Below, piece after piece: positions 25,687 through 34,858 of a DNA stretch of 64,000 nucleotides. How positions within the stretch are numbered: the first letter of the stretch is position 1; the number at the start of each line of letters is the position of its first letter. Source of the DNA: JAEUWI01 sp942492815. Lineage in GTDB: Bacteria > Hydrogenedentota > Hydrogenedentia > Hydrogenedentales > JAEUWI01. A model generated the notes under the pieces. It was not told the DNA's origin. It saw nothing but the letters and a program-made list of their open reading frames with translations, and ran no database searches. The DNA is taken from contig OW818658.1 in NCBI GenBank assembly GCA_942492815.1, positions 3,100,001-3,164,000 on the forward strand, written 5' to 3'. Both the position numbers and the translations under genes were made by a program.

Positions 25687-25932
25687 TTACTCGGCGGTGC
25701 CTTCGCTGCGTTTCAGTTGTGCTTCGATCAGCCGGATCGCTTCGGCGGCGTCGTCTTCGTGGACGTACACGTCGCAGTCATCGCTGACGGGAAGTATGCT
25801 GTGGGGCAGGTCCGTCTCCAGCTTCGCGGTGATACCGTTTTCCGCCAGAAACGCGATAACGATGCTCGCCTCTTCGTCGGAGGCACAGGCCTGTACCGAT
25901 ACGAGTCCGTGGTGTTCTTCCGTGTTACTCAT
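25687..25932 (-). CDS. DUF2007-type small protein (putative signal-transducing)
   Basis: 81 residues with the pattern of DUF2007: an early VSVQACASDEEASIVIAFLAENGI helix-strand pair and a C-terminal DVYVHEDDAAEAIRLIEAQ. Members are small ferredoxin-like domains often near metabolic genes, with no defined activity. It is on the same strand between ribBA and ribH, so it is under the same FMN riboswitch. Why it is in a riboflavin operon is not known. Confidence 0.7.
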   Translation of the reverse strand: MSNTEEHHGLVSVQACASDEEASIVIAFLAENGITAKLETDLPHSILPVSDDCDVYVHEDDAAEAIRLIEAQLKRSEGTAE

Positions 25933-25987
25933 GGTCGTCTCCCTTTCCTGGGTCTATCTTCCGTCACGCCCTCGCGGGCCTCTACCT

Positions 25988-27181
25988 CTACTTTAACAGA
26001 TGGCCCATCTTTTCGCGCTTTGTATTCAAATATCTTTCATTCACCTTGTTCGCCGGGATCTCCAGGGGGACCCGACCGGCGATCTCCAGGCCGTACCCTT
26101 CGAGGCCGGCGCGCTTCACCGGGTTGTTGGTGAGAAGGCGCATGCGGCGCACCCCGAGGTCGGTCAGGATCTGGGCCCCGATGCCGTATTCCCGCGGATC
26201 GGGATCAAATCCCAAGTGAATATTCGCCTCGACCGTGTCCATCCCCTGATCCTGGAGTTGGTAGGCCTTGATTTTGTTCACAAGTCCGATGCCCCGGCCT
26301 TCCTGGCGCATGTACACGATAACACCGCAACCGGCCTCGGCGATGATGGCCATGGCCTTGTTCAACTGGTCGCCGCAATCGCAGCGAAGCGAATGGAAGA
26401 TGTCACCCGTAAGGCATTCGGAATGGACGCGGACCAGCGGGGCATCGGCGTTGGCCACATCGCCCATAACCAGGGCAAGGTGTTCGTGATCGTCGATCTC
26501 GGTCTCATAAACGATAAGGTGAAAGGTGCCGAACTCCGTGGGCAGGATCGTGTCGGCCGCGCGGTGGACCAGCTTTTCCTGGGCCTGGCGATAGCGTATC
26601 AGTTCCTGGATCGTGCAGATCTTCAGGCCGTGCTCCCGTGCAAACAATTTCAATTGGGGCAGGCGCGACATCGTGCCGTCTTCGTTCATGATTTCGCAGA
26701 TGACGGACGCGGGCTGAAGGCCGGCCAAGCGCATGAGGTCGATGGAGCCTTCGGTCTGCCCTGCGCGAACGAGGACGCCGCCTTCGCGGGCACAGAGGGG
26801 AAACATATGCCCCGGACGCACGAGTTCCTCGGCCGTGGCGGCGGGATTACAGGCTGCGGCCACGCTTCGGGAGCGATCGGCGGCGCTGATGCCGGTGGAG
26901 ATGCCCGACGCGGCCTCAAAGGACAGGTGGAAGGCCGTATTGTGGGGTGCCCTGTTTCTTACGGTCATGGGCGGCAACTCAAGGCGATCCAGGGCCTCCG
27001 CCGTCATGGGCATGCAGATGAGCCCGCGCCCGTGGCGGGCCATGAAGTTGATATGATCCGGCGTTACCTTTTCGGCCGCGAAGACGAGGTCGCCCTCGTT
27101 TTCACGATCTTCGTCGTCCACCAGAATGATCTGGCGACCTGCACGAAGCTCGTCAAGTATTTCGGGTATGGAACTGAGCAT
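25988..27181 (-). CDS. ribBA: Bifunctional 3,4-dihydroxy-2-butanone-4-phosphate synthase / GTP cyclohydrolase II
   Basis: 397 residues. The N-terminal RibB half has DDEDRENEGDLVFAAEKV (metal-binding acidic loop) and RHGRGLICMPM. The C-terminal RibA half has the zinc site SECLTGDIFHSLRCDCG and YMRQEGRGIGL, so both activities look intact. It starts the two branches of riboflavin synthesis. Start and ribE stop share one base. Confidence 0.96.
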   Translation of the reverse strand: MLSSIPEILDELRAGRQIILVDDEDRENEGDLVFAAEKVTPDHINFMARHGRGLICMPMTAEALDRLELPPMTVRNRAPHNTAFHLSFEAASGISTGISAADRSRSVAAACNPAATAEELVRPGHMFPLCAREGGVLVRAGQTEGSIDLMRLAGLQPASVICEIMNEDGTMSRLPQLKLFAREHGLKICTIQELIRYRQAQEKLVHRAADTILPTEFGTFHLIVYETEIDDHEHLALVMGDVANADAPLVRVHSECLTGDIFHSLRCDCGDQLNKAMAIIAEAGCGVIVYMRQEGRGIGLVNKIKAYQLQDQGMDTVEANIHLGFDPDPREYGIGAQILTDLGVRRMRLLTNNPVKRAGLEGYGLEIAGRVPLEIPANKVNERYLNTKREKMGHLLK

Positions 27182-27816
27182 TAAGCCTCCTGGGCAAAAC
27201 CGTGACGCTTGAGAAAATCAACCGAAATCGGTTCTTTCTTGCCCTGCTGCATGAAATGAAAAATGTGTTTGCCGATCATGTCGGCCTCCAGGTTCACCGG
27301 GTCGCCCGGAGCGCGACAGGCCAGCACCGTCTTCGCCAGGGTGGCGGGAATGATGGCCACGCTAAAAACATCCGCTACAGGATTAACGACTGTGAGGCTG
27401 ATCCCGTCAACAGCCACCGATCCCTTCGGAATGAGATACTGGGCCACGTGCCTCGGCGCGCGGAAGTGCCAGACCTGAAACTCGCCCTGATCGTCCACCC
27501 CGGTCACCTCCCCCACGCCATCCACATGCCCCTGAACGAAGTGGCCGCCAAAACGACGATTCGGGGTCATGGCCCGCTCCAGATTGACCTTGTCACCTGC
27601 CTTGAGACGACCCAGGGTGGTTTTCTCGAAGGACTCCGGCGAGACCTGCACGCGGAAAGACTTCTTATCGAAGGCCACCGCCGTCAGGCACGCGCCATTG
27701 ACCGCAATGCTGTCGCCCTCGGCGAGATCCTGCACCACCAGGGACGACTGTATGACCAGTTCCGCCCCCCGCAGGGAGGCCACCTTGCCGATTTCCTCTA
27801 TGATTCCAGTAAACAC
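27181..27816 (-). CDS. ribE: Riboflavin synthase, alpha subunit type
   Basis: 211 residues with the two lumazine-binding repeats. Repeat one starts MFTGIIEEIG and has NGACLTAV. Repeat two starts near residue 98 (GHVDGVGEV) and has DGISLTVV. It converts two molecules of dimethylribityllumazine to riboflavin. It lies 22 nt after ribD and overlaps ribBA by one base. Confidence 0.95.
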   Translation of the reverse strand: MFTGIIEEIGKVASLRGAELVIQSSLVVQDLAEGDSIAVNGACLTAVAFDKKSFRVQVSPESFEKTTLGRLKAGDKVNLERAMTPNRRFGGHFVQGHVDGVGEVTGVDDQGEFQVWHFRAPRHVAQYLIPKGSVAVDGISLTVVNPVADVFSVAIIPATLAKTVLACRAPGDPVNLEADMIGKHIFHFMQQGKKEPISVDFLKRHGFAQEA

Positions 27817-27838
27817 GCGTCTGCTCCGTTTCTCGTGC

Positions 27839-28921
27839 TCAGGGCCGCACGTAGGCTTCGATCAACAGGTCCTGACCGACCGGTGTCGCGGTCATGTGGT
27901 CCAGTTGAATGGCCTCGTCGATGGTGGCGAAGCCCTCGCCCTCGACCGGCGATACGGCGTCGCGTCCGCCCAGAATCTTTGGGGCGACGAAAAACATGAC
28001 CTTGTCGACGATGCCCGCTTTAAAGGCCGAGGCATGGGTCGTCCCGCCGCCCTCGATCAGGAGCGACGTAATGCCGCGCTTGCCCAGTTCATCCATGAGG
28101 GCAGCCATGTCGATACCGCCGTTGCCCTTAGGCAGGCGGATGACGTCGTCCGCCTCGGGATAGTCATGGTCCGCGCTGACCGCCACCCAGGTGGGGGCGT
28201 CACTGTTCAACTGGAATATGCGCCTTTTGCTGTCAAGATACTCGCCCGCGTCGAGGATGATGCGAATCGGGTCTTTGGAATGTCCGTTCACCACCCGGCA
28301 GGTCAGGCTGGGGTCATCCAGCATGACGGTGCGGCTGCCCACGAGGATCGCGTCCATCTGGCAGCGGATTTCGTGGACCCGGGTCCGGGCCGCTTCGCAG
28401 GTGATCCACTTGGAGTGGCCGGTGTGGGAGGCAATCTTGCCGTCCAGGGTCATGCCGCACTTAACGATGACGAAAGGACGCCCCGTGGTGATGTATTTGA
28501 TAAAGCCCTCATTCAGGCGGCGCGCTTCAGCCTCACAACAGCCCACATCCACTGGAATGCCGGCCTCCCGCAGCCGGGCGATGCTTTTGCCCCGTGTCAG
28601 GGGGTTGGGATCTTCCATGGCCACCACGACCCGCACGAGGTCCTCTTTAAGCAGGAAATCGACGCAGGGCGGCGTCTTTCCCTGGTGGGCGCAGGGCTCC
28701 AGGGTGACGTAGACCGTGAGTTCTTTCCGGCGGTCGGCGGGAATGTCGTGGAAGGCATTGACCTCCGCGTGGGGTCCGCCGGCGTACTCGTGGAAGCCTT
28801 CACCGACGATCTCCTGCCCCGCAACGACCAGACAACCCACCATGGGATTCGGCGAGGTACGGCCCAGCCCCTTCGCCGCCAAGGCGAGCGCACGCTGCAT
28901 ATATTCCGAATCAGAAGGCAT
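27839..28921 (-). CDS. ribD: Riboflavin biosynthesis deaminase/reductase RibD
   Basis: 360 residues from the ATG at 28919-28921. The deaminase half has the zinc ligands PHAEVNAF and EPCAHQGKTPPC. The reductase half (after about 150) has VKCGMTLDGKIA and the ILVGSRTV and LIEGGGTTHASA segments. Both catalyse middle steps of riboflavin synthesis. The frame is open far upstream through the riboswitch, but homology begins at MPSDSEYMQRALALAAKG. The ATG follows directly on a T6 run after a hairpin, with no free Shine-Dalgarno sequence, which ties translation to the riboswitch state. Confidence 0.95.
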   Translation of the reverse strand: MPSDSEYMQRALALAAKGLGRTSPNPMVGCLVVAGQEIVGEGFHEYAGGPHAEVNAFHDIPADRRKELTVYVTLEPCAHQGKTPPCVDFLLKEDLVRVVVAMEDPNPLTRGKSIARLREAGIPVDVGCCEAEARRLNEGFIKYITTGRPFVIVKCGMTLDGKIASHTGHSKWITCEAARTRVHEIRCQMDAILVGSRTVMLDDPSLTCRVVNGHSKDPIRIILDAGEYLDSKRRIFQLNSDAPTWVAVSADHDYPEADDVIRLPKGNGGIDMAALMDELGKRGITSLLIEGGGTTHASAFKAGIVDKVMFFVAPKILGGRDAVSPVEGEGFATIDEAIQLDHMTATPVGQDLLIEAYVRP

Positions 28922-28951
28922 AAAAAATCCCGCAGGCGAGGGCCAGCAGGG
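28922..28951 (-). terminator. Riboswitch expression platform: terminator or ribosome-site hairpin abutting the ribD ATG
   Basis: Minus strand: an interrupted GC stem between 28949-28951 (CCC) and 28929-28931 (GGG), with inner GC and GG/CC pairs, is followed by ATTTTTT and then at once by the ribD ATG. It could stop transcription or hide the purine-rich GCGGGA needed for ribosome binding. Confidence 0.6.
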
Positions 28952-29061
28952 TTGATGGGACAGACGGAATACGCCCGTGCATGCGGCCACGCCCCACCAT
29001 GCAGACACGCGCCCGCACTGGCGACCTGACCGCACCGCTCTTAGCGGGCACGGCATACTCC

Positions 29062-29174
29062 GACCTTCTTCCATCCGGACTTTAACCGTCGGCCCCGGAA
29101 TTTCACCGGAATCTGCGCCGAAGCGCTCGCGGGCTATCACCGCCGGTCAGGAATTACACCATGCCCTGAAGGTC
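29062..29174 (-). promoter_or_regulatory. FMN riboswitch (RFN element) controlling the rib operon
   Basis: Minus strand. P1 is a perfect 7-bp pair, GACCTTC (29168-29174) with GAAGGTC (29062-29068). Inside, in order, are the diagnostic blocks GGTGTAATTCC-TGACCGGCGGTGA, AGCCCGCGA, GGTGAAATTCCGGGGCCGACGGT and AGTCCGGATG. These are the conserved RFN core. It lies about 140 nt upstream of ribD. FMN binding is expected to switch the operon off. Confidence 0.97.
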
Positions 29175-29196
29175 TTGACCTATGTTGAACAACGGT

Positions 29197-29226
29197 ATTG
29201 TACCAAGCAGTCGGCGAGGGGGTCAA
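29197..29226 (-). promoter_or_regulatory. Promoter of the rib operon
   Basis: Minus strand: -35 TTGACC (29221-29226), 18-nt spacer, extended -10 TGG-TACAAT (-10 at 29197-29202). The start near 29190 is about 16 nt before the riboswitch P1. The -35 touches the stop codon of the preceding gene. Confidence 0.75.
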
Positions 29227-31032
29227 TTATTGGGGGATTTGCGGGTCTGCCGCCGTCGCTTCCGGGGCAACTTCCAGCGGCTGGGAAGTGCCCGCCGCCA
29301 GGCCGGCCGGGTGAAAATCGTAGGCGGTTACGGTATCCCCCTCGAGGGTGACCAGCATCGAATCCGAGATAGCAAAGCTGGTCAGCCCCGCCTGGCCAGG
29401 GAGTTCCGCCAACCGCTCGCCAGCGGAGGAAACCACCAACAGGGCACCCTTGAGGCCAAAGAAGGCCCAGTCAAGCCGTCCGTCGCCATTGACCTCACCG
29501 CTGGCGAAGCTGACACTTCTCCAGGCACCGTTATCATCTTCCCGTGGAGAGCTCCAGCGCTCGCGCCCATTGATATCCAACGCAACCGTCGACTCGGTCC
29601 CACCCGCCAATATCTGCACCGACTCTGCTCCATCGACTACCGCCGCCGCTATTTCCGTGAAGTAGTTCCCTGCTGAGTCGAAGTGCCCGGCCCGTTCCCC
29701 TGTCTGATCGAAAAGATGTACGCCGCCGGTCGCATCCGTGGCCATGATGCGGACTGTTCCGCCGGCGGTCCGAATGGCCGACTGGTTCCAGACGTTGCCC
29801 AGTCGTACCTTCCAGAGCTTTTCGCCGTCCGCCGAAACCAGATGGAGACCGCCCGCGCCGTTCATGCCAGCGACCATTTCGTCGGTGCCATCGCCGTCCA
29901 CATCGATCCAGTGCGCACCATTGACACCCATCCACCCCGAATAGTCCCAGACCTTTTCACCCGCCCCATCCACCACAACGATGGATTCACCCCAGTTGGA
30001 GTACCCCAGGACCCGCGGCTTTCCGTGATAGTGGCCGAGCTCAATGATTTCCAGCGACTCGGAAAGGGAAATCGTTTCGACCGTGCCCCCGTCCGCATCC
30101 AACACTTTCAACCCGGAATCGCGTGTTGATATGAGGATCTCCGCCTTCCCTTCACCATTCCATTCGCCCGCGCACATGCCGGCGGCATCAGCCACCTGAA
30201 CCTCCCACCGTTTTCGCGCCTCCAGGGGCTGCTCGGGCTCCACGAGCTCCTCCGTCGGCTCCAGCGGGACGTCGAGGGGTGTCCCGGCATAGTCCGGCGA
30301 CGTCGCCACCGCGTGAAGGGACTCGTAACCCTGACCGCCTTCCAGAACGCGCTGGATGACGCCATTTCTGTCAATCACGAAGGTCACCGGCACGTCGATC
30401 ACTTCACCGAAGGGCTCCGGCAGTTCCTCGAATGCCGCAACGGGGTATTTCATTCCTTCGTCATCCGCGAAGCGCCAGACGGTGTCCTCGGATTCGTCAC
30501 TGATGCCAAGAATGACCAGTTCTTCCCCGGAAACCTCGGACAGGAGTTGGTTAAAGTGGGGAATTTCATCTTTGCAGCCGGGCTCCCAACTGGCCCAGAC
30601 GCTCAAGAGAACCCGCTTGCCTTTGAAGTCGCTCAAGGTGTATTCGGTGCCGTCGGCAGACGTGACCGTGAAGTCGGGGGCTTGGACTCCTTCCCATTCT
30701 GAAAAAGCGGCGGCTTCTCCGGGGTACTCCCCGTAGTCCATGAAGGGCATGAACTGGTAGATAAAGTAACCGTAAAACGCGATGAAAGCGCCGCTCATCA
30801 GGGTTCCAAAAATGGAAAGACCGAGGCCCCACCCCGCCATCGCGCGGCTGTTCCGTTCGCTGGCAAGATGGATCCAGCCGAACACGATTCCCAGCATGCC
30901 GAAAACGGCGCCCACGACCAGAAAGCTCAACACCAACGCGAGAATGCCCATGACCAGGCTGGCTATCGCCATGCCTATCCGCGGCGCTACCGGCACCGGC
31001 GGCGGACCTTGAACTTCGAAAGCATTTTCCAT
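29227..31032 (-). CDS. Membrane-anchored redoxin-fold protein with FG-GAP-like propeller
   Basis: About 601 residues from an ATG with GAGGGTG upstream. Residues 18-95 hold two to three membrane helices with a DUF4190-like look. Residues 115-260 are an AhpC/TlpA thioredoxin-fold domain (APDFTVTSADGTEYTLSDFKGKRVLLSVWASW). The rest is a beta-propeller with DVDGDGTDEMVAG and EVNGDGRLDWAFFG repeats of FG-GAP type. Where TlpA has CxxC, this protein has E150-P-G-C153, so the nucleophilic cysteine is lost and thiol-disulfide exchange of the usual kind is unlikely. Exposed outside the cytoplasm by inference. Confidence 0.75.
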   Translation of the reverse strand: MENAFEVQGPPPVPVAPRIGMAIASLVMGILALVLSFLVVGAVFGMLGIVFGWIHLASERNSRAMAGWGLGLSIFGTLMSGAFIAFYGYFIYQFMPFMDYGEYPGEAAAFSEWEGVQAPDFTVTSADGTEYTLSDFKGKRVLLSVWASWEPGCKDEIPHFNQLLSEVSGEELVILGISDESEDTVWRFADDEGMKYPVAAFEELPEPFGEVIDVPVTFVIDRNGVIQRVLEGGQGYESLHAVATSPDYAGTPLDVPLEPTEELVEPEQPLEARKRWEVQVADAAGMCAGEWNGEGKAEILISTRDSGLKVLDADGGTVETISLSESLEIIELGHYHGKPRVLGYSNWGESIVVVDGAGEKVWDYSGWMGVNGAHWIDVDGDGTDEMVAGMNGAGGLHLVSADGEKLWKVRLGNVWNQSAIRTAGGTVRIMATDATGGVHLFDQTGERAGHFDSAGNYFTEIAAAVVDGAESVQILAGGTESTVALDINGRERWSSPREDDNGAWRSVSFASGEVNGDGRLDWAFFGLKGALLVVSSAGERLAELPGQAGLTSFAISDSMLVTLEGDTVTAYDFHPAGLAAGTSQPLEVAPEATAADPQIPQ

Positions 31033-31175
31033 CGTTTCACCCTCATTGATTGACCGCCCGAAATGGCCCGGCGCTCCCGATACAACTCCGCCCCTCCTAT
31101 TCACGATGCCCCCGCGACCGATCGGAAGGACCACCTTGAGCCACCTTGCGGATCTCCGCTAGGATGCCCGGCGTA

Positions 31176-31925
31176 ATGGCAAGCCCGGAAAGGGAGAATA
31201 GCACGTTGCAGGAAGAATTCAACACTGCGGGCTACACGCTGGTGTCGGCTGTTCTGGATCGACCGGCGCTGGACAGCCTCGCCGCCCTACTCGGCAAAAT
31301 GGAGTTCCGCCACCAGGATTACAGCCGGTTAGGAAAAACATTCGCCATGCGCGATGTTTTTGCCGAGGAGCCCGATCTGCTCCGGATCGCTGCCTCGTCT
31401 CCCCTGCTAACTCTCGCCCAGTCGCTGGCGGGCTATAGTGCTCGCCCGACGAAAGCCACCTATTTTGACAAGCGCCCGGAAGCGAACTGGTCCCTGCCGT
31501 TGCACCAGGACCTGACCATCACGGTGGCCAGGCAAGTGGATCTCCCCGGATACACCCACTGGTCCGTGAAAGCCGGTGTTCCCCATGTCCAGCCCCCGGT
31601 GCGGGTGTTGGAGGGGATTGTGGCGCTACGCATTCATCTCGACGATTGCCCGGCAGAGAACGGCGCGCTCGAGGCGGTGCCTGGGAGCCATCAACAGGGA
31701 CGCATCTCTGCGGCGGAATTGCGGGAAATGCACCTGGAAGGTCGGGCCATAATCTGTCCCGCACGGGCGGGTGATGTGCTCGCGATGCGCCCCTTGCTGG
31801 TTCACGGATCCAGCAAGTCGCGCGTACCGGCGCGGCGGCGCGTGCTTCATGTGGAGTATGCCACTACGGAACTGGACGCACCTTTGCAATGGCCACTGTG
31901 GTCTCGCCTCCACGCAGTCTCGTAG
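31176..31925 (+). CDS. Phytanoyl-CoA dioxygenase (PhyH)-like Fe(II)/2-oxoglutarate oxygenase
   Basis: About 249 residues, start uncertain: ATGs at 31164 and 31176 and a TTG at 31206 with GGGAG upstream are all possible. The metal ligands are HQD near residue 110 in SLPLHQDLTITV and a distal His in LLVHGSSKS, followed by an arginine-rich RVPARRRVLHVEY that can bind 2-oxoglutarate. AVPGSHQQG is family-typical. PhyH proteins hydroxylate diverse small molecules; the substrate here is unknown. It is 17 nt upstream of the GH29-like gene and probably co-transcribed. Confidence 0.8.
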   Translation: MASPERENSTLQEEFNTAGYTLVSAVLDRPALDSLAALLGKMEFRHQDYSRLGKTFAMRDVFAEEPDLLRIAASSPLLTLAQSLAGYSARPTKATYFDKRPEANWSLPLHQDLTITVARQVDLPGYTHWSVKAGVPHVQPPVRVLEGIVALRIHLDDCPAENGALEAVPGSHQQGRISAAELREMHLEGRAIICPARAGDVLAMRPLLVHGSSKSRVPARRRVLHVEYATTELDAPLQWPLWSRLHAVS

Positions 31926-31942
31926 CGAACAAGGAGCTTCCG

Positions 31943-33973
31943 ATGAATCGCCTCCTCTACGTCGCCGCCATGTTGTTGATGATGACGTTCTCCTCCATGG
32001 CTCAGGAACCCGCCCGGCGTGTCTGTACGTGGGCCGTACTCGGGCCCTTCTCGACCGTGACCGGCGAAACCGAAATCGACGCATCCGCGCTTGCTCCGGC
32101 GCTCGGCACGGACCTTAGCGGCTCGACGTGGCGCTATTTTGATGATCGTCTTTACTGCCGGAACTACGACGACTACAACGACCTGTTCACCTTTTTCATG
32201 GACGGACGGGAGGGCGGTCCGGGCGGGGGAAGCGATCAGAAATTCGCCTGGTGCGGTGTATATGTCTGGTCGCCTTCTACGCAAGAGGTTTCCCTTCGAT
32301 TCAGTGCGAACGATCAGGCAACGGTCTGCCTCAATGGCAAGGTCGTGTTGGAGCAGTCGGAGTTGCGTCAGGCACTGCGCGACGATCTGGTAGTGCCGGT
32401 GTCGCTGGCAGCGGGCTGGAATCCGGTGCTCGTGAAGGTCACGAATGGGCGTCGCAACTGGGGATTCTACTTTAATCTGACGGACGCGGATGGCAGGCGT
32501 CTGGATGGGCTGGAGTATGCCGCCGATGATCCCGACGCGGCCCCAACGCTGGAAATACTGAACCAAACGATGCCAGCGGGCTATAACAAGCAACCCTACG
32601 TATGGTTGGAAGTTCGAAATCCCAGTGGAAAGTTTCCCGGCGAAAATCCGAGTGCCTCTCCCCTTCGACTTATGGCGCGCGGGGGCAACCCGCCCTACAC
32701 CTGGGCAATCACCGGATTGCCCGAGGGACTGTCGCTGGACTCCGCCGAGGGCGAACTGCGGGGTCGCACCGAGTCCGTCGGAGCGCATCCATTGACGATC
32801 ACCGTAACGGACAGTGCCAATCCGCCGAATCATGCGTATCGCGAATTGACGCTGGAGATTAAACCGCGCCCGACGGAGTTGTGGTGGGAAACGGGCAGCC
32901 GCCTGGGCAGTCTGCGGCACCATGGCGGGTCGGACGCGACGCACTGGGCGGTGGAGAAGGCCGAAGAGCAGGCCGCACTGCTCAAGCGTCTGGGCTGCGA
33001 TTGGCAGGCCTACACGATGTTTTCGTGGTGGAACATCGAGCCCGACGGTACGATGGCGATTTCCGGATCTCCGGCCATGCTGGCTTACCGGGACGGGTTG
33101 CGAAATGCTGGAATTCGATTCGCCCAGTACATGAATTTCTTCGATTTTCGTGAGTTATCGCCCGATGCGAAGACCCACACGGAGCGCATGCATGAGGCGC
33201 TGGAGCTGTGCATGCGTCAGAACGAACCGGTGCTGTGGTGGTTCGATCTTTCAATTGACGGATTGAAACAGCCTGCGGAGTTTGACGCGCTCTACAGCCT
33301 TGTTCGCACCCTCGACCCCGACTGTCTGATCACGGTAAACAACGACATCCGAGCGCGGGACTACGAATGCGGCGATCTGGATATTCTGCAGGTACACGGA
33401 TCCTTCCAGACCGATTCCTACTGGGGGCACTGGCCACCGGCGCCCCTTCTGGGAAACAACCCCAAATTCATGCCGGTGGATGCGTGGCGATTGCCCTGGA
33501 AGGGCTACATGGACCCGCTGGAGTGGTGCAAGGTCATCGTTTCCATGCTGGCGGACCCGGCAAATCTGGAAGCGCCCCGCACTATTGATCTGGACACGAC
33601 CCCGGTGCTGGAGGCGGATTACAACATGGTGGCGCTCCATGAGGGAATCGCGAATTGGCTGGAACCAAGGCGGGAGTCGATTCTGGGCACCATGCCCCTC
33701 GATCGAAATCCGGTGGATTGGGGCTACATCGTACGTCAGCCGAAAACCGGTGATGTGTATTTACATATTCTGAGCAATCCGCTGGGAAAACGGGGGCTCT
33801 TCGAACGGTTATTGCTGGATGTGGAGATTGGAACGACGGTGAAATTGGTGGAGCAGTTTCCAGGCGGGGAAGTCGTTCCTTTTACACAGTCGGACGGAAA
33901 GCTGACGGTGGATGTGCGGAAACTGAAGGTTGACCCGGTGGATACGATCTTACGGGTGGTGATGGGAACCTGA
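31943..33973 (+). CDS. Exported alpha-L-fucosidase-like (GH29-type) protein with putative Ig domain
   Basis: 676 residues from an ATG with AAGGAG upstream. It has a signal peptide (about 1-20), a beta-sandwich region (about 30-190) resembling carbohydrate-binding domains, then a He_PIG/Ig-like domain (GNPPYTWAITGLPEGLSLDSAEGELRG). The TIM barrel starts near 320. WNIEPDGTMA and PVLWWFDLSIDG fit GH29, the latter around the expected nucleophile Asp. Exact activity is unproven. Its partner gene is the PhyH-like oxygenase, and it converges on the SprA-related gene with 7 bp between stops. Confidence 0.7.
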   Translation: MNRLLYVAAMLLMMTFSSMAQEPARRVCTWAVLGPFSTVTGETEIDASALAPALGTDLSGSTWRYFDDRLYCRNYDDYNDLFTFFMDGREGGPGGGSDQKFAWCGVYVWSPSTQEVSLRFSANDQATVCLNGKVVLEQSELRQALRDDLVVPVSLAAGWNPVLVKVTNGRRNWGFYFNLTDADGRRLDGLEYAADDPDAAPTLEILNQTMPAGYNKQPYVWLEVRNPSGKFPGENPSASPLRLMARGGNPPYTWAITGLPEGLSLDSAEGELRGRTESVGAHPLTITVTDSANPPNHAYRELTLEIKPRPTELWWETGSRLGSLRHHGGSDATHWAVEKAEEQAALLKRLGCDWQAYTMFSWWNIEPDGTMAISGSPAMLAYRDGLRNAGIRFAQYMNFFDFRELSPDAKTHTERMHEALELCMRQNEPVLWWFDLSIDGLKQPAEFDALYSLVRTLDPDCLITVNNDIRARDYECGDLDILQVHGSFQTDSYWGHWPPAPLLGNNPKFMPVDAWRLPWKGYMDPLEWCKVIVSMLADPANLEAPRTIDLDTTPVLEADYNMVALHEGIANWLEPRRESILGTMPLDRNPVDWGYIVRQPKTGDVYLHILSNPLGKRGLFERLLLDVEIGTTVKLVEQFPGGEVVPFTQSDGKLTVDVRKLKVDPVDTILRVVMGT

Positions 33974-33980
33974 GACGTAA

Positions 33981-34658
33981 TCACGCCCGCACGTCGAGCT
34001 TCTCCACTCCGGCGCCGCCACCGGCCTCGATATACTGGGCCAATTCACGCTTTGACAGCGCACTGCTCTCTTCCTTCCCTGATTCCAGCTCCGCCTGCCG
34101 CGACTCCTGAATCTGCTTGCGTGCGTCTCGCTCCAGTTGCGTCGCGGCGGCCGCCACAGCCCGGTCCTGGCCCGAGGGATCGGCGGGCGCCAGGGCAGCG
34201 CGCCGGATCACCTGCGCCTTGAGCAGGGTGGCCTGGGGCGTGTTGGCCGGCCCCACATCGATGTTGACGTGGCCCCCCGTCGCATACTGCCGGCCATCAG
34301 GCCCCGTGGTGAACTCAAGCTGGGGGCCGCCATTGGCATAGCGCCCGGCGGCGGCGGCGTGGGCCTGTTCGTGGGTGCGCACTTCCCGGTCGCGCTGCTT
34401 GAGCTGCTCAACCTCGCGCTGTTGCTCTTCCGTGAGTTCGCGTGCGGCAGCCACGCTGCGGGACTTTTCCGACTCGCCGGGAGGGGCGGCGGCGTTGGTC
34501 GCGGAATTGGTCTCCCCCAAGCCCGACTTGGTTCCCAACGCGCTGTCTGGCGTTCTCCCGGATGCAGAAGCTTTTGCGTACGCCACACCTGCCGGGTAGG
34601 CAGGCGGAGCGCCTATAGAGCCGATACCGGCCATGTTCCTGATTCCAGTTAAATCCAT
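33981..34658 (-). CDS. SprA-related putative metalloprotease-like protein
   Basis: 225 residues with a low-complexity Ala/Gly/Ser N-terminal half. The core is VRTHEQAHAAAAGRYANGGPQLEFTTGPDGRQYATGGHVNID, the signature of the SprA-related family (PF12118 type), in which HExxH-like HEQAH suggests a zinc site. A coiled charged C-terminus follows. No signal peptide is visible. Function in the family is not established. Divergent from the AAA protein gene. Confidence 0.75.
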   Translation of the reverse strand: MDLTGIRNMAGIGSIGAPPAYPAGVAYAKASASGRTPDSALGTKSGLGETNSATNAAAPPGESEKSRSVAAARELTEEQQREVEQLKQRDREVRTHEQAHAAAAGRYANGGPQLEFTTGPDGRQYATGGHVNIDVGPANTPQATLLKAQVIRRAALAPADPSGQDRAVAAAATQLERDARKQIQESRQAELESGKEESSALSKRELAQYIEAGGGAGVEKLDVRA

Positions 34659-34858
34659 ATCCCCGTCTGGACCGCTGCAAGTCCGGCGGGCTCACCCAAA
34701 GTATAACACAGCCGCCTCCCGTGCGAAATTCGCCGACCGTGCCCCGCTTGAGGGCAAAGTATTGGAAGTGCTACGGTTAAGCCCTGATCGCGGGATGGCG
34801 CTTTTCGTGCGCGCGGCTCCTCGCACGGGCGCCAGCAGTGGCAAAAAGGAGGTCCCAG

